Shown piece after piece: positions 24,057 through 32,411 of a DNA stretch of 59,813 bases. The stretch spans positions 1 to 59,813 of the forward strand of contig CAYXDG010000012.1 of NCBI GenBank assembly GCA_964463655.1, written 5' to 3'. This DNA comes from Halothece sp964463655. Lineage in GTDB: Bacteria; Cyanobacteriota; Cyanobacteriia; Cyanobacteriales; Rubidibacteraceae. The notes below the pieces were generated by a model. It ran no database searches. It worked only from the letters and a program-made list of their open reading frames with translations, and was not told the origin of the DNA. Position 1 is the first letter of the stretch; every line of letters begins with the position of its first letter. Made by a program: the position numbers and the translations under genes.

Positions 24057-24755
24057 ATGAATAATCAACCCCTGGTAACTTTAGAAAATGTTTCTCATTT
24101 CTACGGAGAAGGAAAGTTAAAAAAACAAACGCTCTTTGAGGTTAATTTAACTCTTAACGCGGGTGAAATTGTCATCATGACAGGTCCTTCTGGTTCGGGA
24201 AAAACTACTCTTTTAACTCTAATTGGTGGGTTACGTTCAGTTCAAACAGGTAGCTTAAAAGTGTTTGGCAAAGAATTAAAAGGTACGCCCAAAAAAGAAT
24301 TAATTAAAGTTCGTCGTTCCATTGGCTATATTTTTCAAGGTCATAATCTTTTAGAAAGTCTCACTGCCGAGCAAAATGTTCAAATGGCAATGGAATTACA
24401 TCCCGTTAGCGTCAAGGAAGCCAAAGCACGCTCTCTAGAAATGCTAACATCGGTGGGGCTGCGCGATCGCGTCACCTATTATCCTCATAATCTTTCTGGG
24501 GGAGAAAAACAACGGGTGGCGATCGCCAGAGCGCTTGTCAGTCATCCCAAAATGATTTTAGCCGATGAACCCACCGCAGCACTAGATGGGAAATCAGGAC
24601 GAGCCGTGGTAGAAGTGATGCAAATGCTGGCAAGAGAGCAAGGTTGTGCGATTCTGCTTGTGACTCATGATCGTCGTATTCTTGATATCGCCGATCGAAC
24701 GATTCACCTTGAAGATGGATGTTTAAATCTGCAACCTCTCATAACAACAACCTAA
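24057..24755 (+). CDS. DevA-type ABC exporter ATP-binding protein
   Basis: The ATPase partner of the DevBC exporter. 232 residues from ATG at 24057; the frame opens earlier (TTG 23997, ATG 24027), but family members begin near MNNQPLVTLENVSHFYGEGK. Walker A GPSGSGKTTLLTLIGG, Q-loop GYIFQGHNLLESLT, signature LSGGEKQRVAIARALVS, Walker B MILADEPTAALDG and switch His in LLVTHDRRILDIADR are all present, so it should be active. The LolD/MacB-like group fits the FtsX-type permease. Confidence 0.93.
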   Translation: MNNQPLVTLENVSHFYGEGKLKKQTLFEVNLTLNAGEIVIMTGPSGSGKTTLLTLIGGLRSVQTGSLKVFGKELKGTPKKELIKVRRSIGYIFQGHNLLESLTAEQNVQMAMELHPVSVKEAKARSLEMLTSVGLRDRVTYYPHNLSGGEKQRVAIARALVSHPKMILADEPTAALDGKSGRAVVEVMQMLAREQGCAILLVTHDRRILDIADRTIHLEDGCLNLQPLITTT

Positions 24756-24876
24756 GTATTGGGTACTGCTCTAAAATCCCCATCTGATCTCGTTTCTGGA
24801 TTTATTCAGCAAGCCCTAATTATTAATTGTTAATGCTGCTGTATCATTGGATTATAGCTAGTTGGAGACTTAGACA

Positions 24877-25068
24877 ATGATTACCCTGAACGTTCCCAGC
24901 ATTAAGTGCGATGGCTGCGCTGAAGTGATTACCAATGAAATCAAAGCTAATGACCCCCAAGCCAAGATAGAAGTCGATGTGGAAACCAAAACCGTTAAAG
25001 TAGAAACCACGGCTCAAGAAGATTCTGTGAAAGAAATGATCATATCTGCTGGTCATACTGTTGCTTAA
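24877..25068 (+). CDS. Heavy-metal-associated (HMA) domain copper chaperone
   Basis: A 63-residue single HMA domain. MITLNVPSIKCDGCAEVITN carries the Cu(I)-binding Cys-x-x-Cys (CDGC), followed by DVETKTVKVETTAQEDSVKE and IISAGHTVA. This is the size and pattern of Atx1/CopZ-type chaperones that in cyanobacteria deliver copper to the ATPases supplying plastocyanin and cytochrome oxidase. The family's loop-5 His/Tyr position here is AGHTVA (His). TGGAG is 8 bases before the ATG. No copper ATPase is nearby, so the partner is elsewhere. Confidence 0.88.
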   Translation: MITLNVPSIKCDGCAEVITNEIKANDPQAKIEVDVETKTVKVETTAQEDSVKEMIISAGHTVA

Positions 25069-25117
25069 ATAAAGTAATGTTAGATTAATTAAAGTAAGTT
25101 TAAGCCTTGATTAACTT

Positions 25118-25636
25118 ATGGAACAATCTTCACCCTCTTCTGAAACCTTCTACTATTTTGCCTATGGGTCTTGTATGTGTCCCGTTGACCTGCAACGCAC
25201 CCTCCAAGAAAGTGCTTACCCCTACGTGATCGCTCCTGCTACCTTACCTCATTATCGTCTTGGATTTTATCATCGCTCTTCCAGTCGCAATAGTGGGGTC
25301 TTAGATGTTGTCCCCGATCGCAATTCATTAGTTATGGGAGTTCTTTATCAACTGCCTTGGCGCTTTAGCGAACCCCTTGATCTTCGCGAAGAAGTGCCAA
25401 ACAATGGTTATCGGCGAGAAGAAGTTAGCGTTCATGTCGCTGGCAAATGGTACGATGGTGTTCGCACTTATACAGTTGTCAACAAACTGCCCAGAGAAAT
25501 TCCTCCGAATGAATGGTATTTTCATGTGGTGTTACGCGGTGCTACCACTTGTGGACTGCCTGAAGATTATCGCTGGCAACTGTTTTATCAGATGCACAAC
25601 TTACAACAAGCTGCTGCAATCGATAAAATAGTTTAG
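25118..25636 (+). CDS. Gamma-glutamylcyclotransferase-like protein
   Basis: 172 residues of the GGCT (AIG2-like) fold. The N-terminal FYYFAYGSCMCPVDLQRTLQ matches the YGSN/L substrate-binding loop, and LDLREEVPNNGYRREEVSVH holds the expected catalytic Glu and the YxR-x-x-V strand. Such enzymes release 5-oxoproline from gamma-glutamyl peptides or related amines; the exact substrate cannot be inferred. It lies 49 bp after the copper chaperone and 13 bp before the thioesterase, likely co-transcribed. Confidence 0.75.
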   Translation: MEQSSPSSETFYYFAYGSCMCPVDLQRTLQESAYPYVIAPATLPHYRLGFYHRSSSRNSGVLDVVPDRNSLVMGVLYQLPWRFSEPLDLREEVPNNGYRREEVSVHVAGKWYDGVRTYTVVNKLPREIPPNEWYFHVVLRGATTCGLPEDYRWQLFYQMHNLQQAAAIDKIV

Positions 25637-25649
25637 AGAAGATGTGTAA

Positions 25650-26150
25650 ATGATTGGTATGTCAGCTATGGATAACTCTTCTCAACTGCCACCAAAGGAC
25701 GAAATTGAACCCGATCAATCGCTTCATGCCACATCAGAACAGTGGTTTGAATACCCCATTCGCGTTTATCCCCATCAGACAGATTATGCGGGAATTGTTT
25801 GGCATGGCAGTTATCTTCAGTGGCTAGAAGAAGCTAGAATTGAGTATCTGCGATCGCTGGGGCTAGATTATGGCGAATTAGTCGCGTTAGGCTGCGATTT
25901 CCCCGTTGTGGAACTTTCTCTGCGCTATCATCATTCCTTGCGGTTGGGAGATGCAGCTATTATCCGCACCCAAATGCAAGAGATGTCAGGGGTGCGAATG
26001 CACTGGAATTATGACATTCAATCTCTCGATCGAGAAACCAAATATCTGAGTGCAAAAGTCACTCTGGTGGCGGTCGATCGCGAACAAGGAAAAGTGATGC
26101 GAAGCCTACCTCCCTCAGTGAAAAACATTTTAGTGAAATTGCAACACTAA
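25650..26150 (+). CDS. Acyl-CoA thioesterase of the YbgC/4HBT hotdog family
   Basis: 166 residues. The hotdog core is FEYPIRVYPHQTDYAGIVWH with the catalytic Asp in QTDYAG, then YLQWLEEARIEYLRSLGLDY, FPVVELSLRYHHSLRLGDAA and SAKVTLVAVDREQGKVMRSL. The first 30 residues are acidic and not part of the fold; starts at 25650, 25659 or 25668 are all possible. It hydrolyses some acyl-CoA or acyl-ACP. In cyanobacteria one related enzyme acts on DHNA-CoA in phylloquinone synthesis, but this sequence is closer to generic YbgC proteins. Confidence 0.8.
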   Translation: MIGMSAMDNSSQLPPKDEIEPDQSLHATSEQWFEYPIRVYPHQTDYAGIVWHGSYLQWLEEARIEYLRSLGLDYGELVALGCDFPVVELSLRYHHSLRLGDAAIIRTQMQEMSGVRMHWNYDIQSLDRETKYLSAKVTLVAVDREQGKVMRSLPPSVKNILVKLQH

Positions 26151-26229
26151 AACAAATTACACTGGAGATAGACTGATTTTCCTGAACAACTTGATAAAAT
26201 ACCCCTTATGGATTTAGGAGATAAATATA

Positions 26230-26457
26230 ATGATACATCTATTTTTGCAAGCTGAAGCAGCAACTGAAGCAGCTGGTGGCGGTTTCCCTGTTTATTTTAC
26301 GGCGGTTTACGTCATTGGATTTATTGCAGCAGTGACGGTTGGCTCGATCGCATGGTACAATTCTAAACGTCCTCCAGGTTGGGAAGGACAGGATCGACCC
26401 GACTGGGTTCCTCAAGTCGAGACGAAGACAGAAGAGGAATCTGAAAATAATGAATAA
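26230..26457 (+). CDS. Small thylakoid protein, probable PSII assembly factor Psb35
   Basis: 75 residues with one hydrophobic segment (VYFTAVYVIGFIAAVTVGSI), then AWYNSKRPPGWEGQDRPDW and an acidic tail (ETKTEEESENNE). The combination of a single membrane helix and a conserved WYNSKRPPGWE motif matches, from memory, the cyanobacterial Psb35 (Ssl2148-like) family. That family stabilises the CP47 module and its Hlip partners during PSII assembly. GGAGA is 9 bases before the ATG. A stem-loop terminator lies about 165 bases downstream. The Psb35 name is tentative; a small membrane protein is certain. Confidence 0.6.
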   Translation: MIHLFLQAEAATEAAGGGFPVYFTAVYVIGFIAAVTVGSIAWYNSKRPPGWEGQDRPDWVPQVETKTEEESENNE

Positions 26458-26620
26458 TTAATATAGCGTTTCTTGGACTCATGAGGTACAGCTTCTTCTC
26501 CTAGGTTGGGGAGAGGGACGGGGTGAGGGTCTTAACTGTGAGAATTGCTATCGTTTCTCCTTGAGCAACCCTAGCCAAAAATTCGCCTCCTAACCCATCA
26601 AGGAGAAGCAGGGAATTGTG

Positions 26621-26652
26621 GAGAAGAGAGAACATTAAGCTCTTCTCTCTTT
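26621..26652 (+). terminator. Stem-loop with pyrimidine tail
   Basis: GAGAAGAG (26621-26628) pairs with CTCTTCTC (26640-26647) around an 11-base loop and is followed by TCTTTCCT. It probably ends the 26230-26457 transcript. Confidence 0.55.
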
Positions 26653-26706
26653 CCTAACGCTTATCAGTTAAACATCGGCAATTATTAGTTATTAATTCCT
26701 TAAAAA

Positions 26707-27177
26707 ATGGATCAAAATATTAGCCAGTTACTACAAAAATTAAGAGACGAAGACGCAACGGTGCGCCAATATGCAACCGCACAACTCTGGCGAATTTGGT
26801 TTCAACAAAAAGGGATGTGGGGCTTGGAACAATTGCGACGCGCTCAAAAACTAATGGATCAGGGCTATTTTCAACAGGCAGAATTCTTGTTAACAGAAGT
26901 GATAAATGACAATCCTACTTTTGCTGAAGCTCGCAATCGACGAGCCGTAATATACTATATTTTGGGTGATTATGAAAAATCACGGGATGACTGTTGGCAA
27001 GTGGTACAGTTGAATCAGTTCCATTTTGGGGCTTGGCATGGTTTAGGACTGTGTTATGCAGCACTAGGAGACTACCGCGACGCGATCGCGGCTTTTCGCA
27101 AAGCCCTTAAAATTCAACCCTACGCCTTGGTTAACCAGAAGCTGATTTTAGAATGTACTGCGAAACTTACAGATTAG
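26707..27177 (+). CDS. Tetratricopeptide repeat protein
   Basis: 156 residues. The N-terminal 40 residues (LLQKLRDEDATVRQYATAQL) resemble a HEAT-like helical pair. At least three TPR helical hairpins follow: LMDQGYFQQAEFLLTEVIND and FAEARNRRAVIYYILGDYEK, then SRDDCWQVVQLNQFHFGAWH, GLGLCYAALGDYRDAIAAFR. It is a protein-interaction scaffold with no catalytic motif and no signal peptide, of a kind common in cyanobacteria. The substrate or partner cannot be inferred. Confidence 0.85.
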   Translation: MDQNISQLLQKLRDEDATVRQYATAQLWRIWFQQKGMWGLEQLRRAQKLMDQGYFQQAEFLLTEVINDNPTFAEARNRRAVIYYILGDYEKSRDDCWQVVQLNQFHFGAWHGLGLCYAALGDYRDAIAAFRKALKIQPYALVNQKLILECTAKLTD

Positions 27178-27240
27178 TTGATTCTTGCCTGCCAGAGATG
27201 AAATAGAATTAACTCAAGTTCCTCTATTTTTTGACATCCA

Positions 27241-27395
27241 ATGAGAGCCGAGGAGATTCGAGAATTTACTCTTAAACAGCCTTTTGAACCGTTTTGGTTT
27301 CTCGATCGCGCCTGATTGTTGGTGGAATCATCGGGAGTGATGGCATTCCAGAAACCCTTGACCACATTGCTTTAATTCACATTAGTCAAGATTGA
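27241..27395 (+). pseudogene. Degraded small conserved gene (MxAEEIRxF..RPFxPF family)
   Basis: ATG at 27241 begins MRAEEIREFTLKQPFEPF, the recognisable start of a family of about 70-80-residue proteins common near mobile genes. The frame then runs into TGA at 27313. A different frame from 27300 continues SRSRLIVGGIIGSDGIPETL and DHIALIHISQD, the family's C-terminal end, stopping at 27395. The middle (about 20 codons) is deleted with a frameshift. Recognition is from memory of the family pattern. Confidence 0.5.
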
Positions 27396-27437
27396 AGAAT
27401 TAAACTTCGATCGCAATCAGGCAAGCTAGAGCAAAAG

Positions 27438-28517
27438 TTAAGCAATTACAGATGTCTCAGGTTTCGCAAAGATCATCCGTCCCGCAGATGTTTGCAAAGC
27501 AGAAGTAACCACAACCGGTAACTCTCCCCCAACATATTCCTGACCTTCTTCAACAACAACCATCGTCCCATCTTCAAGATAACCCACCCCTTGTTCTGGC
27601 TCTTTTCCTTGCTTGAGAATTTTCAACTCTAGGGTATCTCCAGGAAGATAAATGGGACGCATTGCTTGGGCTAAATCGTTCACATTAAGCACAGAAATCT
27701 TTTGCAGATCAGCCACTTTATTCAAGTTGTAGTCATTGGTCAGCAAAACTCCGTTAATCTCTTGAGTAAAGCGTACTAACTTCGCATCGACGGTATGAAC
27801 ATCATCATAGTCAGAGCGATTAATCACAAGGCGCTCTGGATACTCTTGCTGAATTCTTTTCAGGATATCTAATCCTCTCCTTCCCCGCACTCGTTTTTGA
27901 TCGTTAGCGGTATCCGCAAGATTTTGTAACTCTTGCAAGACGAATTGAGGAATAATCAGTTGTCCTTCAATAAAACCCGTCCTAAGCAGTTCTTCAATGC
28001 GACCATCAATGATACAACTGGTATCAAGCACTTTTGTTGTTGCTGACTTGAGCGTTCCTTCCGCAATTAACAGCGATTCCATTGTATTGGGATTAATCAG
28101 CCGTAAAAACGTCCGACCATGAGTATCAGCGAGACTAACCCCTAAAAAGCCAAAAATTACGCTGCCTAAAATAGCAGTCAAAGGTTTGATAAACCCCAAC
28201 TGTTGAGGAATCGGGAAGAGGAAAATCGGGGCTAACATTAAATTAGCAATCAATAGCCCGATCGCAAGTCCCACAGAACGAGTTAGAATCACCTCGATCG
28301 GGGTTTCTCGGATTCTCTTTTCCAAACGGCGATAAAAGGTCTGCGCTGTTAAACCAATGGCTAAGCCAATGATGGCAGCAAAGCTCCCTAAAATCCAACG
28401 CAGCGCTTCAACATTGGTCACTGACTCTAGGGCTGATTCTGGGAGTAAATCCACGCTACCAAAACCAAGGCTAGCAACCGTGAAGACAGATAAAATAACG
28501 ATAATGACATCAATCAT
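27438..28517 (-). CDS. PIN/TRAM-domain membrane protein (YacL-like)
   Basis: 359 residues. Four N-terminal membrane helices (about residues 1-135), then a PIN nuclease-fold domain with its acidic residues (TKVLDTSCIIDGRIEELLRT, LQELQNLADTANDQKRVRGR, VDAKLVRFTQEINGVLLTND), then a C-terminal TRAM RNA-binding domain (RPIYLPGDTLELKILKQGKE, GVGYLEDGTMVVVEEGQEYV). The family is conserved in Gram-positives and cyanobacteria; a membrane-bound RNase role is suspected. It is transcribed away from hemW. Confidence 0.88.
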   Translation of the reverse strand: MIDVIIVILSVFTVASLGFGSVDLLPESALESVTNVEALRWILGSFAAIIGLAIGLTAQTFYRRLEKRIRETPIEVILTRSVGLAIGLLIANLMLAPIFLFPIPQQLGFIKPLTAILGSVIFGFLGVSLADTHGRTFLRLINPNTMESLLIAEGTLKSATTKVLDTSCIIDGRIEELLRTGFIEGQLIIPQFVLQELQNLADTANDQKRVRGRRGLDILKRIQQEYPERLVINRSDYDDVHTVDAKLVRFTQEINGVLLTNDYNLNKVADLQKISVLNVNDLAQAMRPIYLPGDTLELKILKQGKEPEQGVGYLEDGTMVVVEEGQEYVGGELPVVVTSALQTSAGRMIFAKPETSVIA

Positions 28518-28673
28518 GGGCTTTGAGAAAATTTAAGAGATGATTACACTAAGAATTAGTCTCTAATTATATCTTTGCAGTTCTTGTTTCCTATTGTGAA
28601 TGTTTTCAGAGCAATTATGTCTTCCCTATGATGGGAATTATTGGCTGATTTAAAATTTCCTAATGATTAATTA

Positions 28674-29891
28674 ATGATTCATCCTATCACTGCTGCTTAT
28701 ATTCACATCCCCTTCTGTCGTCGGCGCTGTTATTATTGTGATTTCCCCATCTCTGTCCTTGGAGATGGTGGCGGAAAAATTGATCGCACTCGACCAATGC
28801 AAGACTATGTACAACAAGTCTGTGAGGAAATTCGGTCAACGGCTCGTTGGTTTCCGACCTCTCGGTTAGATACCGTATTTTTTGGCGGGGGAACACCTTC
28901 TCTCCTACCTGTTACAGAATTGGAGAAGATTTTAGTCACCTTAGATCAGCAATTTTCCATTGCTCAAGCTGCTGAAATTTCCCTAGAAATTGACCCAGGA
29001 ACGTTCGATTTTCCTCAGCTTCAATCTTATCAACAATTGGGGGTTAATCGCTATAGTCTTGGGGCACAGTCGTTTTCTGATCAATTATTAGAGCAAATCG
29101 GACGCACTCATCGTCGTGAGGATATCGAGCGTGCGATCGCCCAACTCCAACAAGCTGGCATTGATCATTATAGCTTGGATTTAATCTCGGGTTTACCCCA
29201 TCAAACTCTCTCTCAATGGGAAGCAACTCTCGCAGAAGCCATTCGTTTTTCTCCAGCCCACCTTTCCTGTTATGATCTTATTGTGGAACCAAAAACTGTG
29301 TTTGATCGTCAAGCCCAACATAGTAAGTTATCTCTACCCTCTGATGACATTTCCGCCGAGATGTATCGTCTGACCCAACAACAGCTAACGGCTGCTGGTT
29401 ATGATCATTATGAAATTAGTAACTATGCTCGATCAGAGTATCAATGTCGTCATCATCGAGTTTATTGGCAAAACCAATCATACTACGGCTTTGGTATGGG
29501 AGCAGCTAGTTATTTAGGCGGAAAACGTTTCACGAGACCTCGCACTCGTCGCGAGTATTTTTCATGGTTAGAAACCTTAACTAACCCAGACAATGACCTC
29601 ACCCTCATCCCAGAGATGACTCCTCAAGAAGAATTATTAGAAACCCTTATGCTTGGCTTAAGATTACAAGAAGGAGTTAACTTAAACGCGATCGCGCAAA
29701 AGTTTGGCTCACATCATGTTAAAAAAATTACTAGCATTTTAGCACCATACTTAGGCAAAAAATGGGTAAATATGGGTACAATAGATCACAGTAAGAGTGA
29801 AAACTTAAGCCTAACCGATCCAGAAGGATTTTTATTCTCTAACACGATTCTGGCTGAGTTGTTTGGTGGTTTTACCGATGAACTGAGTTAA
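28674..29891 (+). CDS. hemW: Radical SAM heme chaperone HemW
   Basis: 405 residues, annotated in older genomes as oxygen-independent coproporphyrinogen oxidase-like. It has the radical SAM cluster motif Cys-x3-Cys-x2-Cys in AAYIHIPFCRRRCYYCDFPI, then VFFGGGTPSLLPVTEL, LEIDPGTFDFPQLQSYQQLG, VNRYSLGAQSFSDQLLEQIG and a HemN_C domain (MLGLRLQEGVNLNAIAQKFG). HemW in other bacteria binds heme and delivers it to membrane proteins. There is an insertion after the cluster loop (LGDGGGKIDRTRPMQ). The ATG follows TAATTAATG. Confidence 0.9.
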   Translation: MIHPITAAYIHIPFCRRRCYYCDFPISVLGDGGGKIDRTRPMQDYVQQVCEEIRSTARWFPTSRLDTVFFGGGTPSLLPVTELEKILVTLDQQFSIAQAAEISLEIDPGTFDFPQLQSYQQLGVNRYSLGAQSFSDQLLEQIGRTHRREDIERAIAQLQQAGIDHYSLDLISGLPHQTLSQWEATLAEAIRFSPAHLSCYDLIVEPKTVFDRQAQHSKLSLPSDDISAEMYRLTQQQLTAAGYDHYEISNYARSEYQCRHHRVYWQNQSYYGFGMGAASYLGGKRFTRPRTRREYFSWLETLTNPDNDLTLIPEMTPQEELLETLMLGLRLQEGVNLNAIAQKFGSHHVKKITSILAPYLGKKWVNMGTIDHSKSENLSLTDPEGFLFSNTILAELFGGFTDELS

Positions 29892-29997
29892 AAAATTAGT
29901 TTAGAATGAATGTATTAGATTTTTTGTGCTTGGTTAAAACTCCTTAAAATCTATCGATTGTTAACCTGTTGTTAATTATTATTGTACGGAATTGCAA

Positions 29998-30402
29998 ATG
30001 AGTGGTGTTACCCAAAAATTAGAATTTACTCCCGAAGAAGCCTTTGTTGCCTTGGCGATTATTGCAGTTGCAGTTGATGGCGAACAAGCCGAAGCAGAAG
30101 AAATGGCAGTTACACAAGCAATCCTAGAGGCTGAGTTATTTACAACTTACCCAGCCGATCAACTGATTACAATGATTAACAACGCCTTTAATCAGATTTA
30201 TCAACAGGGGATTGAGACTCTCTTCCAATACGCAGTTATTAGCTTACCAGAGAACCTGCGCTCTGAGGCTTTAATGACAGTGGCAAAAATTGTGATGGCT
30301 GATGGTAAAGTCTCTACAGAAGAAAAGAACTTATTAACTAATCTCAGTCAGGGATTTGGCGTTTCTGAAGTAGAAATTACACAAATCCTGCAAAGCGTTT
30401 AA
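29998..30402 (+). CDS. TerB-like (tellurite resistance B) domain protein
   Basis: 134 residues, all-helical TerB fold: FTPEEAFVALAIIAVAVDGE, QAEAEEMAVTQAILEAELFT, SEALMTVAKIVMADGKVSTE and EEKNLLTNLSQGFGVSEVEI. The two acidic ADG/VDG turns resemble the paired metal-binding loops of TerB. In cyanobacteria such solo TerB proteins have no proven role. ATG at 29998 is preferred to the TTG two codons earlier. Its stop directly abuts the convergent gene at 30403. Confidence 0.82.
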   Translation: MSGVTQKLEFTPEEAFVALAIIAVAVDGEQAEAEEMAVTQAILEAELFTTYPADQLITMINNAFNQIYQQGIETLFQYAVISLPENLRSEALMTVAKIVMADGKVSTEEKNLLTNLSQGFGVSEVEITQILQSV

Positions 30403-30987
30403 TTATTCCTCATCTGCCTCAAGTCCAAAATTAATGTTATTAAGTGGACGACGTTTTAGCTCCTTTGACTCTGATCGCGGTAAGAGATTAAAGACTTCTC
30501 GAAAGCGATCATCAATCTTTTCAAAGCTCACTTGTCCCACTTCATCAAAAACGACCTCTCCCTCCTGATCAATGATAACGATTTGGGGAACTAATCCTCG
30601 ATAATAATGCCCTGCTTCCGAGGGAGAAAAAGCGTCTTGATCAGCTAGCATATCAACGTTGATGGGAATAAAACTCGCTGCTCGTCCGTAATACTTTTGC
30701 AACTTGGAAACGGTTATGGAAAAAGCCTTACAATCTTTGCTGTCTTCTAAGTAAAAAATTAACAAGCTAGGTTTTCCCCCTTTGAGGGATTCAGCAAGGG
30801 TCACTTTTGGCGGAACGAGAGAGCCATTCCCTGCATAAAGGGCGAAGATATTCCCATCATAGCGGTCATCATCGACTCCCGCGATCGCGTTTGGAGAGAA
30901 AAACAACCAAATAGCAACAATCAGGCTAAAAATCAAGGTGGGGATGGATTTTTGTCGGTTCAAATTCACTTTTTTGCTCAAAGTCAA
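30403..30987 (-). CDS. Thylakoid membrane photosystem I accumulation factor (thioredoxin-like)
   Basis: 194 residues. An N-terminal hydrophobic signal or anchor (PTLIFSLIVAIWLFFSPNAI ending AIA-G) is followed by DDDRYDGNIFALYAGNGSLV and a thioredoxin-fold domain (KPSLLIFYLEDSKDCKAFSI, FIPINVDMLADQD, GLVPQIVIIDQEGEVVFDEV) and FRXVFNLLPRSES-like ends (REVFNLLPRSESKELKRRP). The redox Cys pair of thioredoxin is reduced to a single Cys in SKDCKAF. It matches what I recall of the conserved cyanobacterial PSI accumulation factor on the lumenal side of thylakoids. Convergent with the TerB gene, no gap. Confidence 0.75.
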   Translation of the reverse strand: MTLSKKVNLNRQKSIPTLIFSLIVAIWLFFSPNAIAGVDDDRYDGNIFALYAGNGSLVPPKVTLAESLKGGKPSLLIFYLEDSKDCKAFSITVSKLQKYYGRAASFIPINVDMLADQDAFSPSEAGHYYRGLVPQIVIIDQEGEVVFDEVGQVSFEKIDDRFREVFNLLPRSESKELKRRPLNNINFGLEADEE

Positions 30988-31533
30988 GGGTTAATTCTCC
31001 ATTATCTAAGATTAACGCTCCCAAGGCAAGTCTGGAAATTCTGAATCAATTCGTAAAACTTAACCATCAATATTGCATCTTGTTCTGATTTATTGTAAAA
31101 TGTAAGGCTATTATAAGAAAACAATTTTTCTAGATTGGTAAGACTCTCAAGACGGGAAAATCCCTGAATTGTTTCCCTAGTGGTGATCCCCAAGGAGTTT
31201 GAGGATCACTCAATGGGTAGAGTGAGCCAACCCCCGATTTAACTTAAACTCTGTAATTAATCCTGAAATAAATTTTCCTCAGCAGTGCTTCTCATCCTAA
31301 AGAAGCTAGGAGGAGAGATTCTTAAAGAAGTTAAGAAAGGATTAAGATAAAATTAACCCTCAGAGTAGAAAAGCGTTCAGGAAATTAACGCTGCTCAGGT
31401 CTTTTGAGACCCAAAACCCTGAGTCATTCTCTCCAGACAACTCTAAGTTTTTAGCAAGGAGTAAACTCTGACTCAGAATGAATTCAGATTCTCGATTTAA
31501 TCTACTCCTATAACTAATCAGGAGGTCAAACCA
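30988..31533. other. Intergenic region before the DUF2949 gene
   Basis: A 545-bp stretch. A 63-codon minus-strand frame (31002-31193) has no recognisable family and is not supported. Nested complementary arms CTCAGG/CCTGAG (31394-31399, 31418-31423) around GGTC..GACC lie in the leader of the DUF2949 gene. A region of several short hairpins could be a structured 5' UTR or a small RNA; I cannot name one. Confidence 0.4.
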
Positions 31534-31725
31534 ATGATGCCAACAACCTATGCCAAATTTTTACGCTTTTTAAGAGAAGAACTTGCCATTTCCAATGACT
31601 CGATCGCGATCGCCCAACGCTATTCTAAAACTAACACCGATCCACTGCCCATGTTACTGTGGCAATATGGGCTAGTCACTCTAGAACAGTTGGAACGGAT
31701 TTATGATTGGTTGGAAACGGTCTAG
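31534..31725 (+). CDS. DUF2949 family protein
   Basis: 63 residues: TYAKFLRFLREELAISNDSI and AIAQRYSKTNTDPLPMLLWQ then YGLVTLEQLERIYDWLETV, the DUF2949 pattern. The conserved WQYGLVTLEQLxxIxDWLE segment resembles a small helical fold found in cyanobacterial proteins of unknown role. TCAGGAGGT is 8-9 bases before the ATG. It has a long leader and is convergent with lepB, 53 bp apart. Confidence 0.82.
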   Translation: MMPTTYAKFLRFLREELAISNDSIAIAQRYSKTNTDPLPMLLWQYGLVTLEQLERIYDWLETV

Positions 31726-31778
31726 TCACCGGTGATTCGTCATTGGTTATGAGTGAGAACATAACCAAGGACAGGTCT

Positions 31779-32339
31779 TTAAGGAAATGGCTCATAAGAA
31801 GGGTCATCAATCACACTGAGGCGATCGAGGGGCCAAAAGCGCACAGCAGCGCGACCGATAATATTTTTGCGGGGAAGAAAGCCCCAATAGTGAGAATCAT
31901 AGCTATTATTCCGATTATCTCCTAGGACTAAGTAATGATTATCGGGGACAGTGACCGGGCTAAAATCATAATCAGCTTCATCGGTAACATATTTTTCCGC
32001 AAGAGGATCACCATTGACAAAAACGACTCCTCCTCGGACAGCAACCGTTTCTCCTGGTAGCGCAATGATACGCTTAATAAAAGCCTCGTTATATCCTTGC
32101 TGTTTTAAGTTGTCCGTTGGTGAAAAGACGACGATATCTCCTCTTTCAGGGGAATTAAAACGATAGCCAACTTTTTCAATGAGTAGGCGATCATTGATTT
32201 CTAGGGTGGGTAACATTGATTCAGAAGGAATGTAGCGAGCTTCAGCAACAAATGTCCGCACTCCAAATGCTAAAACAGCACTTAAAGCGAGGGTTTTGAC
32301 TCCTTCAACCCAAGGATTTTCTGTGTTATGTTCAGGCAT
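31779..32339 (-). CDS. lepB: Signal peptidase I
   Basis: Cleaves Sec and Tat signal peptides at the membrane. 186 residues with one N-terminal anchor (WVEGVKTLALSAVLAFGVRT). Box B holds the nucleophile Ser in ARYIPSESMLPTLEINDRLL; box D holds the Lys in EAFIKRIIALPGETVAVRGG; box E is LVLGDNRNNSYDSHYWGFLP. All catalytic elements are intact. In cyanobacteria several LepB paralogues occur; this one is monocistronic and divergent from pyrC with a 72-bp gap. Confidence 0.95.
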   Translation of the reverse strand: MPEHNTENPWVEGVKTLALSAVLAFGVRTFVAEARYIPSESMLPTLEINDRLLIEKVGYRFNSPERGDIVVFSPTDNLKQQGYNEAFIKRIIALPGETVAVRGGVVFVNGDPLAEKYVTDEADYDFSPVTVPDNHYLVLGDNRNNSYDSHYWGFLPRKNIIGRAAVRFWPLDRLSVIDDPSYEPFP

Positions 32340-32411
32340 TGAGCAACTAATCAGTCCTTGATAAGCGTGTAAATTGTTATAGTCTCTAAATATTATAAAA
32401 CTTCTGGAAAG

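Noticed and set aside
28674..29891. Oxygen-independent coproporphyrinogen III oxidase (HemN)
   Set aside because: The chain is about 405 residues and has the HemW-type cluster and N terminus; HemN is longer with a different N-terminal segment.
31002..31193. 63-codon minus-strand frame
   Set aside because: No family pattern and no ribosome site; it lies in an AT-rich stretch where such frames occur by chance.
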